The notes below the pieces were generated by a model that saw only the letters and a program-made list of their open reading frames with translations, did no database searches and was not told where the DNA came from. Positions 25,949 to 34,694 of a DNA stretch of 64,000 nucleotides are shown in pieces. This DNA comes from GCA-2712985 sp964515905 (GTDB lineage Bacteria; Pseudomonadota; Alphaproteobacteria; UBA7887), in the NCBI GenBank assembly GCA_964515905.1, contig CAZEWK010000010.1:15696-79695 (forward strand), written 5' to 3'. Each line of letters opens with the position of its first letter. Within the stretch, counting starts at the first letter, position 1. Position numbers and translations under genes: made by a program.

Positions 25949-25972
25949 TGACACAAACCATTCTATGTGTCA
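25949..25972 (+). promoter_or_regulatory. Candidate operator dyad upstream of etfB
   Basis: TGACACA (25949-25955) and TGTGTCA (25966-25972) form a perfect 7-bp inverted repeat with a 10-nt spacer, the size of a dimeric repressor site. It ends 74 nt before the etfB ATG and overlaps a TTGACA hexamer at 25948-25953 that could be a -35 element, although no good -10 follows at the normal distance. The binding protein is unknown. Confidence 0.4.
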
Positions 25973-26046
25973 GTGCAATGTTTTTTTATCATAGGCAACG
26001 GTGGATAGTAGCCCAGTTTTTGTCTTTTTGTGCAAGAGGTCTTTCA

Positions 26047-26796
26047 ATGAAAGTGGTGGTCGCAGTTAAGCGTGTCATTGATTACAACGTAAAGATACGG
26101 GTTAAATCGGATCAGTCGGGTGTGGAAACCGATAATGTAAAAATGTCTATGAATCCGTTTGATGAAATTGCAGTGGAAGAAGCAGTCCGGTTGAAAGAAG
26201 CCGGAACAATTAATGAGATCATCGCAGTTTCTATTGGGCCACTACAATGCCAAGAAACATTGAGGACTGCTTTTGCAATGGGAGCGGATCGTGGAATTCA
26301 TATTCTTACAGAGTCTCCAGTCGAACCATTAGCTGTATCAAAGTTGTTAAAAAAAGTTACGGAAGAAGAAAAAGCCCGCTTGGTAATATTAGGGAAACAA
26401 GCGATTGATGATGACAGCAACCAATGTGCACAGATGTTAGCGGGATTGCTCGGATGGGGGCAAGGGACATTTGCATCAGAATTGAAGCTGCTCGAAAACA
26501 AAATTGAGGTTACACGCGAAGTGGATGGGGGTTTAGAAACATTATGGCTGAATATCCCTGCGGTAATCTCTACGGATCTTCGTTTGAATGAGCCCCGATA
26601 TGCCTCTCTACCAAATATAATGAAGGCAAAGAAAAAACAAATCGATCAGAAGACGCCTGCGGATTACGAGATCAATACAACTGCCCGCATTCAGACCCTT
26701 AAGGTCGAAGAGCCTCCGACCCGTGAATCTGGTGTTAAAGTGGCTGATGTCCAGGAACTAGTGGCAAAACTACGCGATGAATCAGGGGTGATATAA
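26047..26796 (+). CDS. etfB: Electron transfer flavoprotein subunit beta
   Basis: The start is the ATG at 26047, giving 249 residues beginning MKVVVAVKRVIDYNVKIRVK, the family start; the upstream in-frame extension lacks similarity. Markers are VKMSMNPFDEIAVEEAVRLKE (35-55), AMGADRGIHI and GKQAIDDDSNQCAQMLAGLLGW near residues 115-136, which line the AMP site. With EtfA it carries electrons from acyl-CoA and related dehydrogenases to ETF:quinone oxidoreductase. It overlaps etfA by one base. Confidence 0.97.
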   Translation: MKVVVAVKRVIDYNVKIRVKSDQSGVETDNVKMSMNPFDEIAVEEAVRLKEAGTINEIIAVSIGPLQCQETLRTAFAMGADRGIHILTESPVEPLAVSKLLKKVTEEEKARLVILGKQAIDDDSNQCAQMLAGLLGWGQGTFASELKLLENKIEVTREVDGGLETLWLNIPAVISTDLRLNEPRYASLPNIMKAKKKQIDQKTPADYEINTTARIQTLKVEEPPTRESGVKVADVQELVAKLRDESGVI

Positions 26797-27728
26797 TGAC
26801 TAGCTTAGTGATCGCCGAACACGACAATACTGAATTAAAACCATCGACTTTAAACACTGTATCTGCTGCCGCCAGTTTGGACGGACCAATCCACATATTA
26901 GTCGCCGGGGAAAATTGCGGATCCGTAACAGAGACCGCCGCTAAAATTTCGGGAGTAGAAGCAATAATCCACGCTGATGGTTCGGAATATAAGCACCAGT
27001 TGGCAGAAAATATGGCGCCAATAATTGTAGAGCTGGCGGAAAGTTATAGTCATATCTTAGCGCCCTCAACGACCTTTGGGAAGAATATCATCCCCAGAGC
27101 GGCTGCCTTATTAGATGTCCAACAAATCTCTGACATCATTGCCGTCGAGTCCGATGACACATTTGTTCGACCAGTATACGCGGGCAATGCCATAGCTACG
27201 GTAAGATCTTTGGACGAATGTAAATTGATAACTGTTAGAACAACGGCATTTAAAGCCGCCGAACTAGACGGTGCCGCCGAACAAAAAGATATATCGGGAA
27301 AAGGCGACGCTAATATATCCGGCTTCATAAGACGTGAATTATCTAAATCAGATCGCCCTGAACTGACCGCGGCAAAAATTATCGTTTCCGGTGGACGTGG
27401 CATGCAAAATGGAGAGAATTTTGCACTACTGGAACAACTTGCAGACAGGCTAGGAGCAGCAGTTGGAGCTTCCCGCGCCGCCGTTGACGCCGGTTACGTG
27501 CCGAATGACTATCAAGTAGGCCAAACAGGGAAAATAGTTGCGCCGGAATTATACATCGCTGTAGGCATTTCTGGCGCCATCCAACACCTAGCAGGAATGA
27601 AGGATAGCAAGGTAATTGTCGCAATCAATAAAGATGAAGACGCCCCTATTTTTCAAATTGCCGACTTTGGTTTAGTGGCAGACTTATTTAAAGCGGTGCC
27701 TGAACTTACATCGGCGCTTGACAAGTAA
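26796..27728 (+). CDS. etfA: Electron transfer flavoprotein subunit alpha
   Basis: This 310-residue protein has the C-terminal FAD domain motifs of EtfA: IIVSGGRGMQNGENF (about 190-204), VGASRAAVDAGYVPNDYQVGQTGKIVAPELYIAVGISGAIQH (224-265), and IVAINKDEDAPIFQIADFGLVADLF near the end. It forms the heterodimer with EtfB and binds the redox FAD. The ATG shares a base with the stop of etfB (TAATG), so translation is likely coupled. The nearby acyl-CoA dehydrogenase is a likely donor. Confidence 0.97.
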   Translation: MTSLVIAEHDNTELKPSTLNTVSAAASLDGPIHILVAGENCGSVTETAAKISGVEAIIHADGSEYKHQLAENMAPIIVELAESYSHILAPSTTFGKNIIPRAAALLDVQQISDIIAVESDDTFVRPVYAGNAIATVRSLDECKLITVRTTAFKAAELDGAAEQKDISGKGDANISGFIRRELSKSDRPELTAAKIIVSGGRGMQNGENFALLEQLADRLGAAVGASRAAVDAGYVPNDYQVGQTGKIVAPELYIAVGISGAIQHLAGMKDSKVIVAINKDEDAPIFQIADFGLVADLFKAVPELTSALDK

Positions 27729-27743
27729 GATACCGATGTTTTT

Positions 27744-30416
27744 CTAGAAAAATGCCGGTTTTTTAATATTTTGATCTACGTCGTAATTTAATATAGATGC
27801 CAACCAACGCTCAATCTCCGCAGATTTTTTACCTTTGCGTTTTGAATAATCGTCAACTTGGTCTCTCTCAATTTTTCCAATACCAAAGTAGTAGCTTTCT
27901 GGATGACTAAAGTATATTCCACACACCGAAGCGGCCGGCCACATCGCAAAATTATCTGTGAGCTTAACACCGGTATTCTCCTCAGCATTTAGGAGAGAAA
28001 ATAGAGTCTCCTTTTCCGTATGGTCTGGACAAGCAGGGTAGCCAGGAGCTGGGCGGATACCTTGATACTGCTCTTTTATCATAGATTCATTGTCGAGTGC
28101 TTCGTTCGGATCATAGCCCCAGAACTGTTTACGCACCCGTTCATGCATGTGCTCTGCAAATGCTTCAGCGAGTCGATCAGCTAGCGCCTTCACCATGATG
28201 GCACTATAATCATCATTTTCCGCCTCAAATCTTGCCGCGACTTCATCACATCCATGCCCCGTCGTAACCACAAACCCGCCTATATAATCCGAAAGACCAC
28301 TATCCAAGGGCGCAATGAAATCAGCCAACGCATGATTAGCCCTCCTTGAATCCCTAGCCATTTGCTGTCTAAGCATATGCAACCTTGATATCTCGGTGGT
28401 TCGGTCAATATCCTGAAAAATGGCTATATCTTCTTCCTCAACCATATTTGCAGGCCACAAACCGATGACAGCTTTAGCTTCAAGCCAGTTTTCGGTTATC
28501 ATTCGGGCCAGCATGATCTTGGCGTCTCTATACAAGTCTCGAGCGGCAGGGCCCACCACCTCATCATCTAGAATTTTAGGGAATTTTCCTACCAATTCCC
28601 ACGATTGAAAGAATGGGCTCCAATCAATGTATCTTTCAACAATTGACAGATCGTAATTTTGGAAGACCTGAGTACCTAGACGGTTGGGCGTTGGTGGAAT
28701 ATAGTTTGGCCAATCAACTTTGAATTTGTTGATGCGTGCTTTTTCTAAAGTTTGTTTGACGCTATGTCTCATGCTTGTTGCATGCTGCTCACGAATTCGC
28801 CCATATTCGCTAGAAATTGTATCCACAAAGTCGTCCCGCTTCTCCTTTGACAACAAATTATTAACCACACCTACCGCTTTGGAGGCATCATTCACATGAA
28901 TTGTTGGTCCTTCGTAATTTTCCATAATTTTAACAGCTGTGTGTACACGACTAGTCGTTGCACCTCCAATCAACAATGGAATACGTAGTCCTGCTCGTGT
29001 CATCTCTCTAGCTACAACACGCATTTCTTCAAGGCTTGGTGTTATAAGTCCAGATAAACCAATTATGTCTGCAGACTCTTTTTTTGCCGTCTCAATGATA
29101 TCTAAAAATGGAACCATTACTCCAAGGTCTATCACCTTGTAGTTATTGCATTGAAGAACAACGCTCACGATATTTTTTCCAATGTCGTGCACATCACCCT
29201 TTACGGTTGCCATAACAATTTTTGCTGCATTACCTGTTTCTGAAAGCCCCATATTTTTTTCTTCTTCCATAAACGGAATTAAATGCGCCACAGCCTGTTT
29301 CATGACTCTTGCGCTTTTCACGACTTGGGGTAGAAACATTTTCCCGGCACCAAAAAGATCCCCGACTTCGCTCATTCCGTCCATCAACGGTCCTTCAATC
29401 ACTAATAACGGCCGCGTCGCTGCGAGTCGCGCCTCCTCGGTGTCCGAGACAATAAAATCACTAATACCGTGAACCAAGGAATACCGGATACGTTGTGAAA
29501 CGTCCCCTACTCGCCACGATTGGTCGTTCTCTGCAATTCTTACATTTGTACCCTTATGTTCTGCAGCAATATCCAAAAGCTTTTCAGTAGCATTGCTCTT
29601 TCTATTGAAAAGAACATCCTCTATACGGTTTTTTAGTTCGTTTGGAATGTCTTCATAGATAGGGAGTTGCCCAGCATTTACTATGCCCATATCCATCCCA
29701 GCCTGTATTGCATGATAAAGAAATACTGAATGCATGGCAGAACGAACCCTGTCATTGCCTCGAAACGAAAAGGAAATATTCGAAACGCCACCGGAAACAT
29801 AAGAATATGTCAGTTCTTCTTTAATTCTCCTAGTGGCCTCTATGAACGCAATAGCGTACTCGTTGTGTTCTTCGATCCCAGTAGCTACCGCAAAAATATT
29901 AGGATCGAAAATAATATCTTCAGGAGGAAAATTAGCTTTAGACGTCAACAATTCGTAACTCCTGGAGCAAATATCTACTTTGCGTTGAACTGTTTCAGCT
30001 TGACCGTCCTCGTCAAAAGCCATCACTACGACGGCGGCCCCGTATCTTCGCACGAGCCTACCTTGCCTTAAAAAGTTATCCTCTCCCTCCTTGAGGCTGA
30101 TGGAGTTAGCTATGCTTTTTCCTTGAACATTTTGAAGTCCCGCTTCTATGACCGACCACTTCGAAGAATCTATCATCAATGGGACACGGCTAATATCAGG
30201 CTCTGCTGTTATGAGACGAACGAATCGCACCATAGCCGCCTCACTATCCAGCATGCCGTCATCCATATTGATATCTAAAATTTGTGCTCCGCTTGTCGCC
30301 TGTTGGCGGGCAATCTGAAGGGCGCTGTCAAAATCATCCTGAATTATTAGGTTCCGAAACTTAGCCGAACCAGATACATTTGTTCTTTCTCCAATATTTA
30401 TAAATCTGGGTATCAC
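27744..30416 (-). CDS. metH: Methionine synthase, C-terminal chain (folate, cobalamin and reactivation domains)
   Basis: This 890-residue chain holds the second to fourth modules of cobalamin-dependent methionine synthase. A pterin-binding domain (1-290) opens MIPRFINIGERTNVSGSAKF with ILDINMDDGMLDSE. The cap and cobalamin domain has GDVHDIGKNIVSVVLQC (DxHxxG, B12 ligand histidine, about residue 410). The SAM-binding reactivation domain (about 570-890) contains RYIDWSPFFQSWELVGKFP and RPAPGYPACPDHTEK. The start is GTG at 30414-30416, overlapping the first chain by 4 nt (GTGA). With that chain it makes methionine from homocysteine and methyl-THF. Confidence 0.94.
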   Translation of the reverse strand: MIPRFINIGERTNVSGSAKFRNLIIQDDFDSALQIARQQATSGAQILDINMDDGMLDSEAAMVRFVRLITAEPDISRVPLMIDSSKWSVIEAGLQNVQGKSIANSISLKEGEDNFLRQGRLVRRYGAAVVVMAFDEDGQAETVQRKVDICSRSYELLTSKANFPPEDIIFDPNIFAVATGIEEHNEYAIAFIEATRRIKEELTYSYVSGGVSNISFSFRGNDRVRSAMHSVFLYHAIQAGMDMGIVNAGQLPIYEDIPNELKNRIEDVLFNRKSNATEKLLDIAAEHKGTNVRIAENDQSWRVGDVSQRIRYSLVHGISDFIVSDTEEARLAATRPLLVIEGPLMDGMSEVGDLFGAGKMFLPQVVKSARVMKQAVAHLIPFMEEEKNMGLSETGNAAKIVMATVKGDVHDIGKNIVSVVLQCNNYKVIDLGVMVPFLDIIETAKKESADIIGLSGLITPSLEEMRVVAREMTRAGLRIPLLIGGATTSRVHTAVKIMENYEGPTIHVNDASKAVGVVNNLLSKEKRDDFVDTISSEYGRIREQHATSMRHSVKQTLEKARINKFKVDWPNYIPPTPNRLGTQVFQNYDLSIVERYIDWSPFFQSWELVGKFPKILDDEVVGPAARDLYRDAKIMLARMITENWLEAKAVIGLWPANMVEEEDIAIFQDIDRTTEISRLHMLRQQMARDSRRANHALADFIAPLDSGLSDYIGGFVVTTGHGCDEVAARFEAENDDYSAIMVKALADRLAEAFAEHMHERVRKQFWGYDPNEALDNESMIKEQYQGIRPAPGYPACPDHTEKETLFSLLNAEENTGVKLTDNFAMWPAASVCGIYFSHPESYYFGIGKIERDQVDDYSKRKGKKSAEIERWLASILNYDVDQNIKKPAFF

Positions 30417-31468
30417 GATAATGCCCCGACTGTTTCCAAACCGGAAAGACGTAGGCTCTTTCTAATTGCTGGTGCTTTTCGCGGAGAGTGCGCAGCAACT
30501 GTATCGGCGATTAGACGAATGTGGTCTGGAGTGGTGCCACAGCAGCCTCCAACAAAGTTTACTAGACCCTCTTCGGCCCAAGCCTCAATGTGCCTCGCTG
30601 TTTCACTTGGCATCTCCTCATATTCGCCAAACTCATTGGGAAGTCCTGCGTTTGGATATGCACTGATCATGCAATCCGCAACAGATGCAAGCTCCCCGAC
30701 ATAAGGTCTTAGTTCTTCGGCCCCAAAGGAACAGTTTAACCCAATACTAATTGGACAACCGTGTCGAACCGAATTCCAAAATGCTTCAATTGTCTGTCCT
30801 GTTAAGGTTCTACCCGAACGATCTGTAATGGTCCCAGAGATCATAACCGGCAACCTTAAGCGGTTTTCTTCAAATAACTCTTCAAATGCAAATAACGCAG
30901 CTTTTGCATTCAAGGTGTCAAACACAGTTTCTAGGAGCAATATGTCGACACCGCCTTCTATGAGTCCAGCTGCTGCTTCCCTGTAGCAGTTTCGTACTTC
31001 ATCAAAAGTAACTGCACGATAGCTTGGGTCTGAAACATCGGGCGAAATCGAAGCTGTCCGATTTGTCGGCCCAATAGCACCAGCAACGAAACGTGGTTTT
31101 TCGGGGGTGCTGACTTCGTCAACTGCCTCACGGGCTAATTGTGCCCCATGAATATTTAATTCTTTCACTATCCGCTCAAGTTTGTAGTCAGACATCGAAA
31201 TAGAATTCGAGTTGAACGTATTAGTAGTGACAATGTCAGCTCCTGCATCTAAATATAAGGAGTGTATTTCTTTAATGACTCTACTCTGGGTAATATTCAA
31301 AAGGTCATTTGCGCCCTTCAAATCACTCGAATAGTTAGCAAATCGTTTTCCACGATAATCGGCATCACCTAGCTGGTACTGTTGAATCATAGTTCCCATT
31401 GCGCCATCAAGAACAAGAATTCGTTCCAGCGATACCTCCCTAAGCCTTATTTCAGCTTGGCTAGTCAT
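30413..31468 (-). CDS. metH: Methionine synthase, N-terminal chain (homocysteine S-methyltransferase domain)
   Basis: This 351-residue chain is the homocysteine-binding module of MetH, encoded as a separate gene. It opens with RILVLDGAMGTMIQQYQLGDADYRG (about 15-39). Zinc-ligand cysteines lie in GLNCSFGAEELRPYV and VGGCCGTTPDHIR near residue 310. It ends before the pterin domain, which begins the next gene after a 4-nt overlap. It also overlaps metF by 4 nt. Reading across the junction shows an in-phase gene boundary (TGA overlapping GTG) rather than a frameshift-type error, since domain ends are intact. Confidence 0.94.
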   Translation of the reverse strand: MTSQAEIRLREVSLERILVLDGAMGTMIQQYQLGDADYRGKRFANYSSDLKGANDLLNITQSRVIKEIHSLYLDAGADIVTTNTFNSNSISMSDYKLERIVKELNIHGAQLAREAVDEVSTPEKPRFVAGAIGPTNRTASISPDVSDPSYRAVTFDEVRNCYREAAAGLIEGGVDILLLETVFDTLNAKAALFAFEELFEENRLRLPVMISGTITDRSGRTLTGQTIEAFWNSVRHGCPISIGLNCSFGAEELRPYVGELASVADCMISAYPNAGLPNEFGEYEEMPSETARHIEAWAEEGLVNFVGGCCGTTPDHIRLIADTVAAHSPRKAPAIRKSLRLSGLETVGALS

Positions 31469-32376
31469 GATTGTTTGACCTGATTATGGTCGTTTGCTGT
31501 CGGACGAACACCCAACATATGGCAAATGGCAAACACAAGGTCCGCTCGATTCAATGTGTAGAAATGAAGCTCTTTAATGCCCGAACGCAAAAGTTCAAAA
31601 CACTGGTCCGCTGCTGTGTGTGCAGCTACTAGTTGACGGGTTTTTGGATCGCCATCAAGACCCTCAAATCGATGCCTGAACCAACCGGGTATGGATGCTC
31701 CACACATGGCACTAAATTTTTCTACCTGCCTAAAATTGGTAACCGGAAGAATACCGGGAACAATGGGTATGTCTATCCCTGACCCTCGAACCTTATCCAA
31801 AAATTGAAAGAATACTTCATTATCAAAGAAGTACTGTGTAATTAATCGTGTAGCGCCTGCATCTACTTTACGTTTCAGATAATCTAAATCACTAGAGAAC
31901 CCGCGAGAATCTGGATGTGGCTCCGGGTAAGCACTAACACTAATCTCAAAATCTGCAATTTTTCTTAAACCAATAACCAGCTCTACAGCGCTCTTATAGC
32001 CTTCCGGATGGGGAACAAATTTAGCTTCACCGCCAACCGGGTCACCTCGCAAGGCAACTATATGTTGAACTCCTGCCTCGTCATAATCACGAATTACACG
32101 GTTTATTTCAGAAATACTTGAGCCCACACAAGTCAGATGTGCTGCCGGACTAAGTTGTGTCTCCTTTTGTAACTGGCTCACTATAGCATGGGTTCTTGTG
32201 CGAGTACTGCCCCCCGCACCATAGGTGACGGACACAAACTTAGGCCGCAACGGCTCTAGACGGCGAATCGCTACCCATAGGTCCTTAAGCATGCTTTCTG
32301 TCTTTGGGGGGAAAAATTCGAATGAAACAGCTGGAGGAATCAATTCAGAATCCGTATCTTTTAGAGAAGAGGTCAT
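31465..32376 (-). CDS. metF: 5,10-methylenetetrahydrofolate reductase
   Basis: This 303-residue protein has the MetF TIM-barrel motifs: VSFEFFPPKTESM (18-30), FVSVTYGAGGSTRTRTH (47-63), HIVALRGDPVGGEAKF near 105-120, and TRLITQYFFDNEVFFQFLDKVR near 175-195. It makes 5-methyl-THF using FAD and NADH, supplying the methyl donor for the adjacent MetH chains. It overlaps the upstream ArsR-methyltransferase gene and the downstream metH gene by 4 nt each. Length is typical for proteobacteria. Confidence 0.97.
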   Translation of the reverse strand: MTSSLKDTDSELIPPAVSFEFFPPKTESMLKDLWVAIRRLEPLRPKFVSVTYGAGGSTRTRTHAIVSQLQKETQLSPAAHLTCVGSSISEINRVIRDYDEAGVQHIVALRGDPVGGEAKFVPHPEGYKSAVELVIGLRKIADFEISVSAYPEPHPDSRGFSSDLDYLKRKVDAGATRLITQYFFDNEVFFQFLDKVRGSGIDIPIVPGILPVTNFRQVEKFSAMCGASIPGWFRHRFEGLDGDPKTRQLVAAHTAADQCFELLRSGIKELHFYTLNRADLVFAICHMLGVRPTANDHNQVKQS

Positions 32377-33350
32377 ATTGAAATCCTATTGCGTGAAGCT
32401 AATTCTTCTATCGCAAAAGAATCTGTCGGGTGCTGCCCCACCCACAAAACGACAGTTAAGTCATCTCCAACCAGGCGAGAAACATTCTTACACTCAAGGC
32501 CGGCCCCTTTAAACCAGTCAACCATTTCAAAATCTGTAAAACCCAAACGCCTATGAGCGTGTTGTGCTCGCAGAAAATCGAGGTCGTGACGATCAAAATC
32601 TACTACTGCTATTCTGCCACCTGGACGAAGTACCCTACTTGCTTCTAGTAGAACGTCGCACGGCTCATCCGAATAATGTAAAACCATATGAATTGAAACA
32701 GCGTCAAAGGACCCAGCGGCAAAAGGCATCTTATACATGTCGCCATGTTGCACCTGACAGTTGCGTGCTCCCGGATGCTCTAAGTTGACCCGCGCCACCG
32801 CAAGCATAGCGTGTGAGAGATCTATACCGATGCCACGGCTAATCTGGCCGGACATGAGTTCCAAAATTCTCCCGGTGCCCGTACCAATATCGAGGAAATC
32901 CTCCACATTCATACTCGAAAACACAGTTTTTAATGCAGCTTCAACCTCTTGCTCCGGCACATAAAGTTTGCGTAGCTCATCCCAATTGGGGGCATATGCT
33001 GCGAATAAACGTTCTGCTTTCAACTGGCGGGCGCGCTTAACCTTATTGAGCCGTTCTTTATCTAGAAGGAGTGTTTTGTCGTGCCCAGGAAGCCGAGTCA
33101 GTAGGATCTGCGCTAACTCTCCACCGGGTCCTTCTGTTCCCATACGATAGAATGCCCAGGTCCCCTCTTGTCGCCGTTGAAGCATCCCCGTATCACACAA
33201 TTGTCTAAGATGGTGGGATACGCGAGGTTGGCTCTGCCCTAATATCTCGGTCAACTCGGTCACCGTTAGTTCACTATCATAACACAAGGAAAGCAAACGA
33301 AGGCGAGTTGGTTCGGCGGCCGCTCTAAGTGCTTGTAATATTTCTTGCAA
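32373..33350 (-). CDS. ArsR-family HTH fused to SAM-dependent methyltransferase, probable regulator of the methionine operon
   Basis: This 325-residue protein has an ArsR-type winged helix in residues 1-85 (TRLRLLSLCYDSELTVTELTEILGQSQPRVSHHLRQL) and a class I methyltransferase domain from about 140, with the SAM motif LDIGTGTGRILELM (D154-G160) and PEHP/MPFAAGSFDAVSIHMVLHYSD near 200-225. No metal-binding cysteine motif of arsenic sensors was seen. It leads the metF-metH operon and may sense SAM or SAH to control methionine synthesis, as proposed for similar fusions. The start is TTG at 33348-33350; in-frame codons upstream hit a TGA within 30 nt. Confidence 0.9.
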   Translation of the reverse strand: MQEILQALRAAAEPTRLRLLSLCYDSELTVTELTEILGQSQPRVSHHLRQLCDTGMLQRRQEGTWAFYRMGTEGPGGELAQILLTRLPGHDKTLLLDKERLNKVKRARQLKAERLFAAYAPNWDELRKLYVPEQEVEAALKTVFSSMNVEDFLDIGTGTGRILELMSGQISRGIGIDLSHAMLAVARVNLEHPGARNCQVQHGDMYKMPFAAGSFDAVSIHMVLHYSDEPCDVLLEASRVLRPGGRIAVVDFDRHDLDFLRAQHAHRRLGFTDFEMVDWFKGAGLECKNVSRLVGDDLTVVLWVGQHPTDSFAIEELASRNRISI

Positions 33351-33471
33351 TTTGGAGATCCAGTGTCTAATAGTTCATAATATAGATATATAAATATATT
33401 TTTATACTATTATTAATAACATAAAAAGGTCTCATTTGTGAACTAATAAACACTCCATATTATTGGTGTAC

Positions 33472-33493
33472 AAGAAGCTGGCGGGAGCTTCTT
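33472..33493. repeat. Perfect 8-bp inverted repeat in the metH operon/mlaA spacer
   Basis: AAGAAGCT (33472-33479) pairs with AGCTTCTT (33486-33493) around a GGCGGG loop. No run of T follows closely on either strand, so it is not a clear intrinsic terminator. It may be part of an untranslated leader or small RNA. Function unknown. Confidence 0.4.
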
Positions 33494-33699
33494 AATGCAG
33501 GGATAAGCTATTGCAAAACGGCGTGCGACCGTTAGTATTTTTAAAAACAGTGGTAGACCAAAATTTAGCTACCCATACTTAGCACTGAGATATATTTACA
33601 ACACTTGTACCATGATAATATTGACCCTTACTTCTGATACTGGTTTTTCGTAGAGTCTTGTGGTACCGAATTTATGACTTAAGAGCGCAATTGGGCGCG

Positions 33700-33717
33700 A
33701 TGATCAAATTTGATCAT
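33700..33717. promoter_or_regulatory. 18-bp perfect palindrome upstream of mlaA
   Basis: ATGATCAAATTTGATCAT at 33700-33717 is its own reverse complement. The flanks add a partial GC match (CGCG before, CCGCG after), so it can form a longer imperfect hairpin. It lies 198 nt before the mlaA ATG and is the only perfect palindrome of this length noticed in the spacer. A dimeric transcription-factor site is the simplest reading; the factor is unknown. Confidence 0.4.
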
Positions 33718-33914
33718 TCCGCGACCAAGTTATAAGCACGTTGGGAAGAAACTGTTGTTGGGCCGGGATATGTTGATGGGCTATAAAGTCATTTGTTTTT
33801 TGCTCGTCGACTTTTACCTGGAGCATTCTGGAGATAACAATAATATAAGGATTCAAGTGCTTGCCAGGTAATACCTCAGCCTCGACAATCTGGGTCATAT
33901 TTTGGAAGGCGCGT

Positions 33915-34691
33915 ATGCTCGCGGTCATCTTTGCTGCGTTAGTTCTAAGCGCGTGCGCCACACCTCCAAGCGATGACCCAGAAGCCGTAGCCGAGTGGCA
34001 CGCCATTAACGATCCATTGGAACCGCTAAACCGAGGCATTTTCCAGTTCAACGTCGGCATCGATAAAGTGGTGATCCGCCCACTCGCTTCAGGATACCGT
34101 TGGTTATTCCCGAGTTTTATGCGTGATTCAATTAAGAATGTGCTGGACAATTTAAGTGAACCATTGAATTTTGCAAATTCGCTATTGCAAGGTGATATCG
34201 GACGTGCCGGCACCGCTGCAGGTCGACTCCTGGTGAACTCAACAATTGGTCTAGCTGGATTATTTGATATCGCAGAGACAATGGGCCTAGAGCCTGTAGA
34301 CGAAGACTTTGGTCAAACACTAGCCACATGGGGTACAGGAGAAGTCGCTTATCTTATTTTGCCGGTGTTAGGCCCATCTTCTGTCCGTGATGGTTTAGGG
34401 CGCGGAATAGACTTCTTCATCAACCCGATAAATTACAGCCTTGATAACGCCGGCTTAGAGTGGGTGGGTTGGACCATGACAGCTGTTAATGGAATAGATC
34501 AGCGATCCCGACATATAGAAACTCTTGATGAAATAGAGCGTACCTCAGTTGACTATTATGCAGCTATCCGCAGCCTGTATCGACAGAGGCGCCAAGATTT
34601 GATTCATAATGGTGAATCTACGGATCTGGATCCATTTTATGGACAATCCGACGAGTTTATAGATGAACGCGAACAATCTAGTATGAATTAA
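33915..34691 (+). CDS. mlaA: MlaA-type outer-membrane phospholipid transport lipoprotein
   Basis: The start is set at the ATG at 33915, preceded by GGAAGG with 5-nt spacing, giving 258 residues. It opens MLAVIFAALVLSACATPP, a lipoprotein signal with lipobox LSAC (Cys about 14). The VacJ/MlaA core follows: DPLEPLNRGIFQFNVGIDKVVIRPLASGYR, NVLDNLSEPLNFANSLLQGD, GLEPVDEDFGQTLATWG and YLILPVLGPSSVRDGLG. MlaA removes mislocalised phospholipid from the outer leaflet of the outer membrane. An 18-codon in-frame extension upstream lacks similarity. It is followed 3 nt later by an mlaC homologue. Confidence 0.95.
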   Translation: MLAVIFAALVLSACATPPSDDPEAVAEWHAINDPLEPLNRGIFQFNVGIDKVVIRPLASGYRWLFPSFMRDSIKNVLDNLSEPLNFANSLLQGDIGRAGTAAGRLLVNSTIGLAGLFDIAETMGLEPVDEDFGQTLATWGTGEVAYLILPVLGPSSVRDGLGRGIDFFINPINYSLDNAGLEWVGWTMTAVNGIDQRSRHIETLDEIERTSVDYYAAIRSLYRQRRQDLIHNGESTDLDPFYGQSDEFIDEREQSSMN

Positions 34692-34694
34692 TCT

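Larger units (their letters stand above)
33351..33914. other. Non-coding region between the methionine operon and mlaA
   Basis: This 564-nt stretch has no convincing gene. The part nearest the methionine operon (33365-33425) is very AT-rich and probably holds its minus-strand promoter. A perfect 8-bp hairpin lies at 33472-33493. A weaker 5-bp hairpin at 33517-33533 is followed within 3 nt by TATTTTT. An 18-bp palindrome lies at 33700-33717. Frames that read into it on the plus strand up to mlaA show no family similarity. I looked for a cobalamin or SAH riboswitch and recognised none. It could hide a small RNA. Confidence 0.5.

Noticed and set aside
33392..33401. AAATATATTT palindrome in the probable promoter of the methionine operon
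   Set aside because: It lies in a very AT-rich stretch, where such short symmetrical strings are expected by chance.
33547..33560. CAGTGGT near the metF-metH operon as a possible cobalamin riboswitch piece
   Set aside because: It differs from the conserved box, and no B12 box or overall fold was found on the strand that leads into the operon.
33704..34213. 169-residue open frame on the minus strand over the start of mlaA and its upstream region
   Set aside because: It overlaps conserved MlaA codons and the palindrome, has no recognisable motif and no plausible ribosome-binding context.
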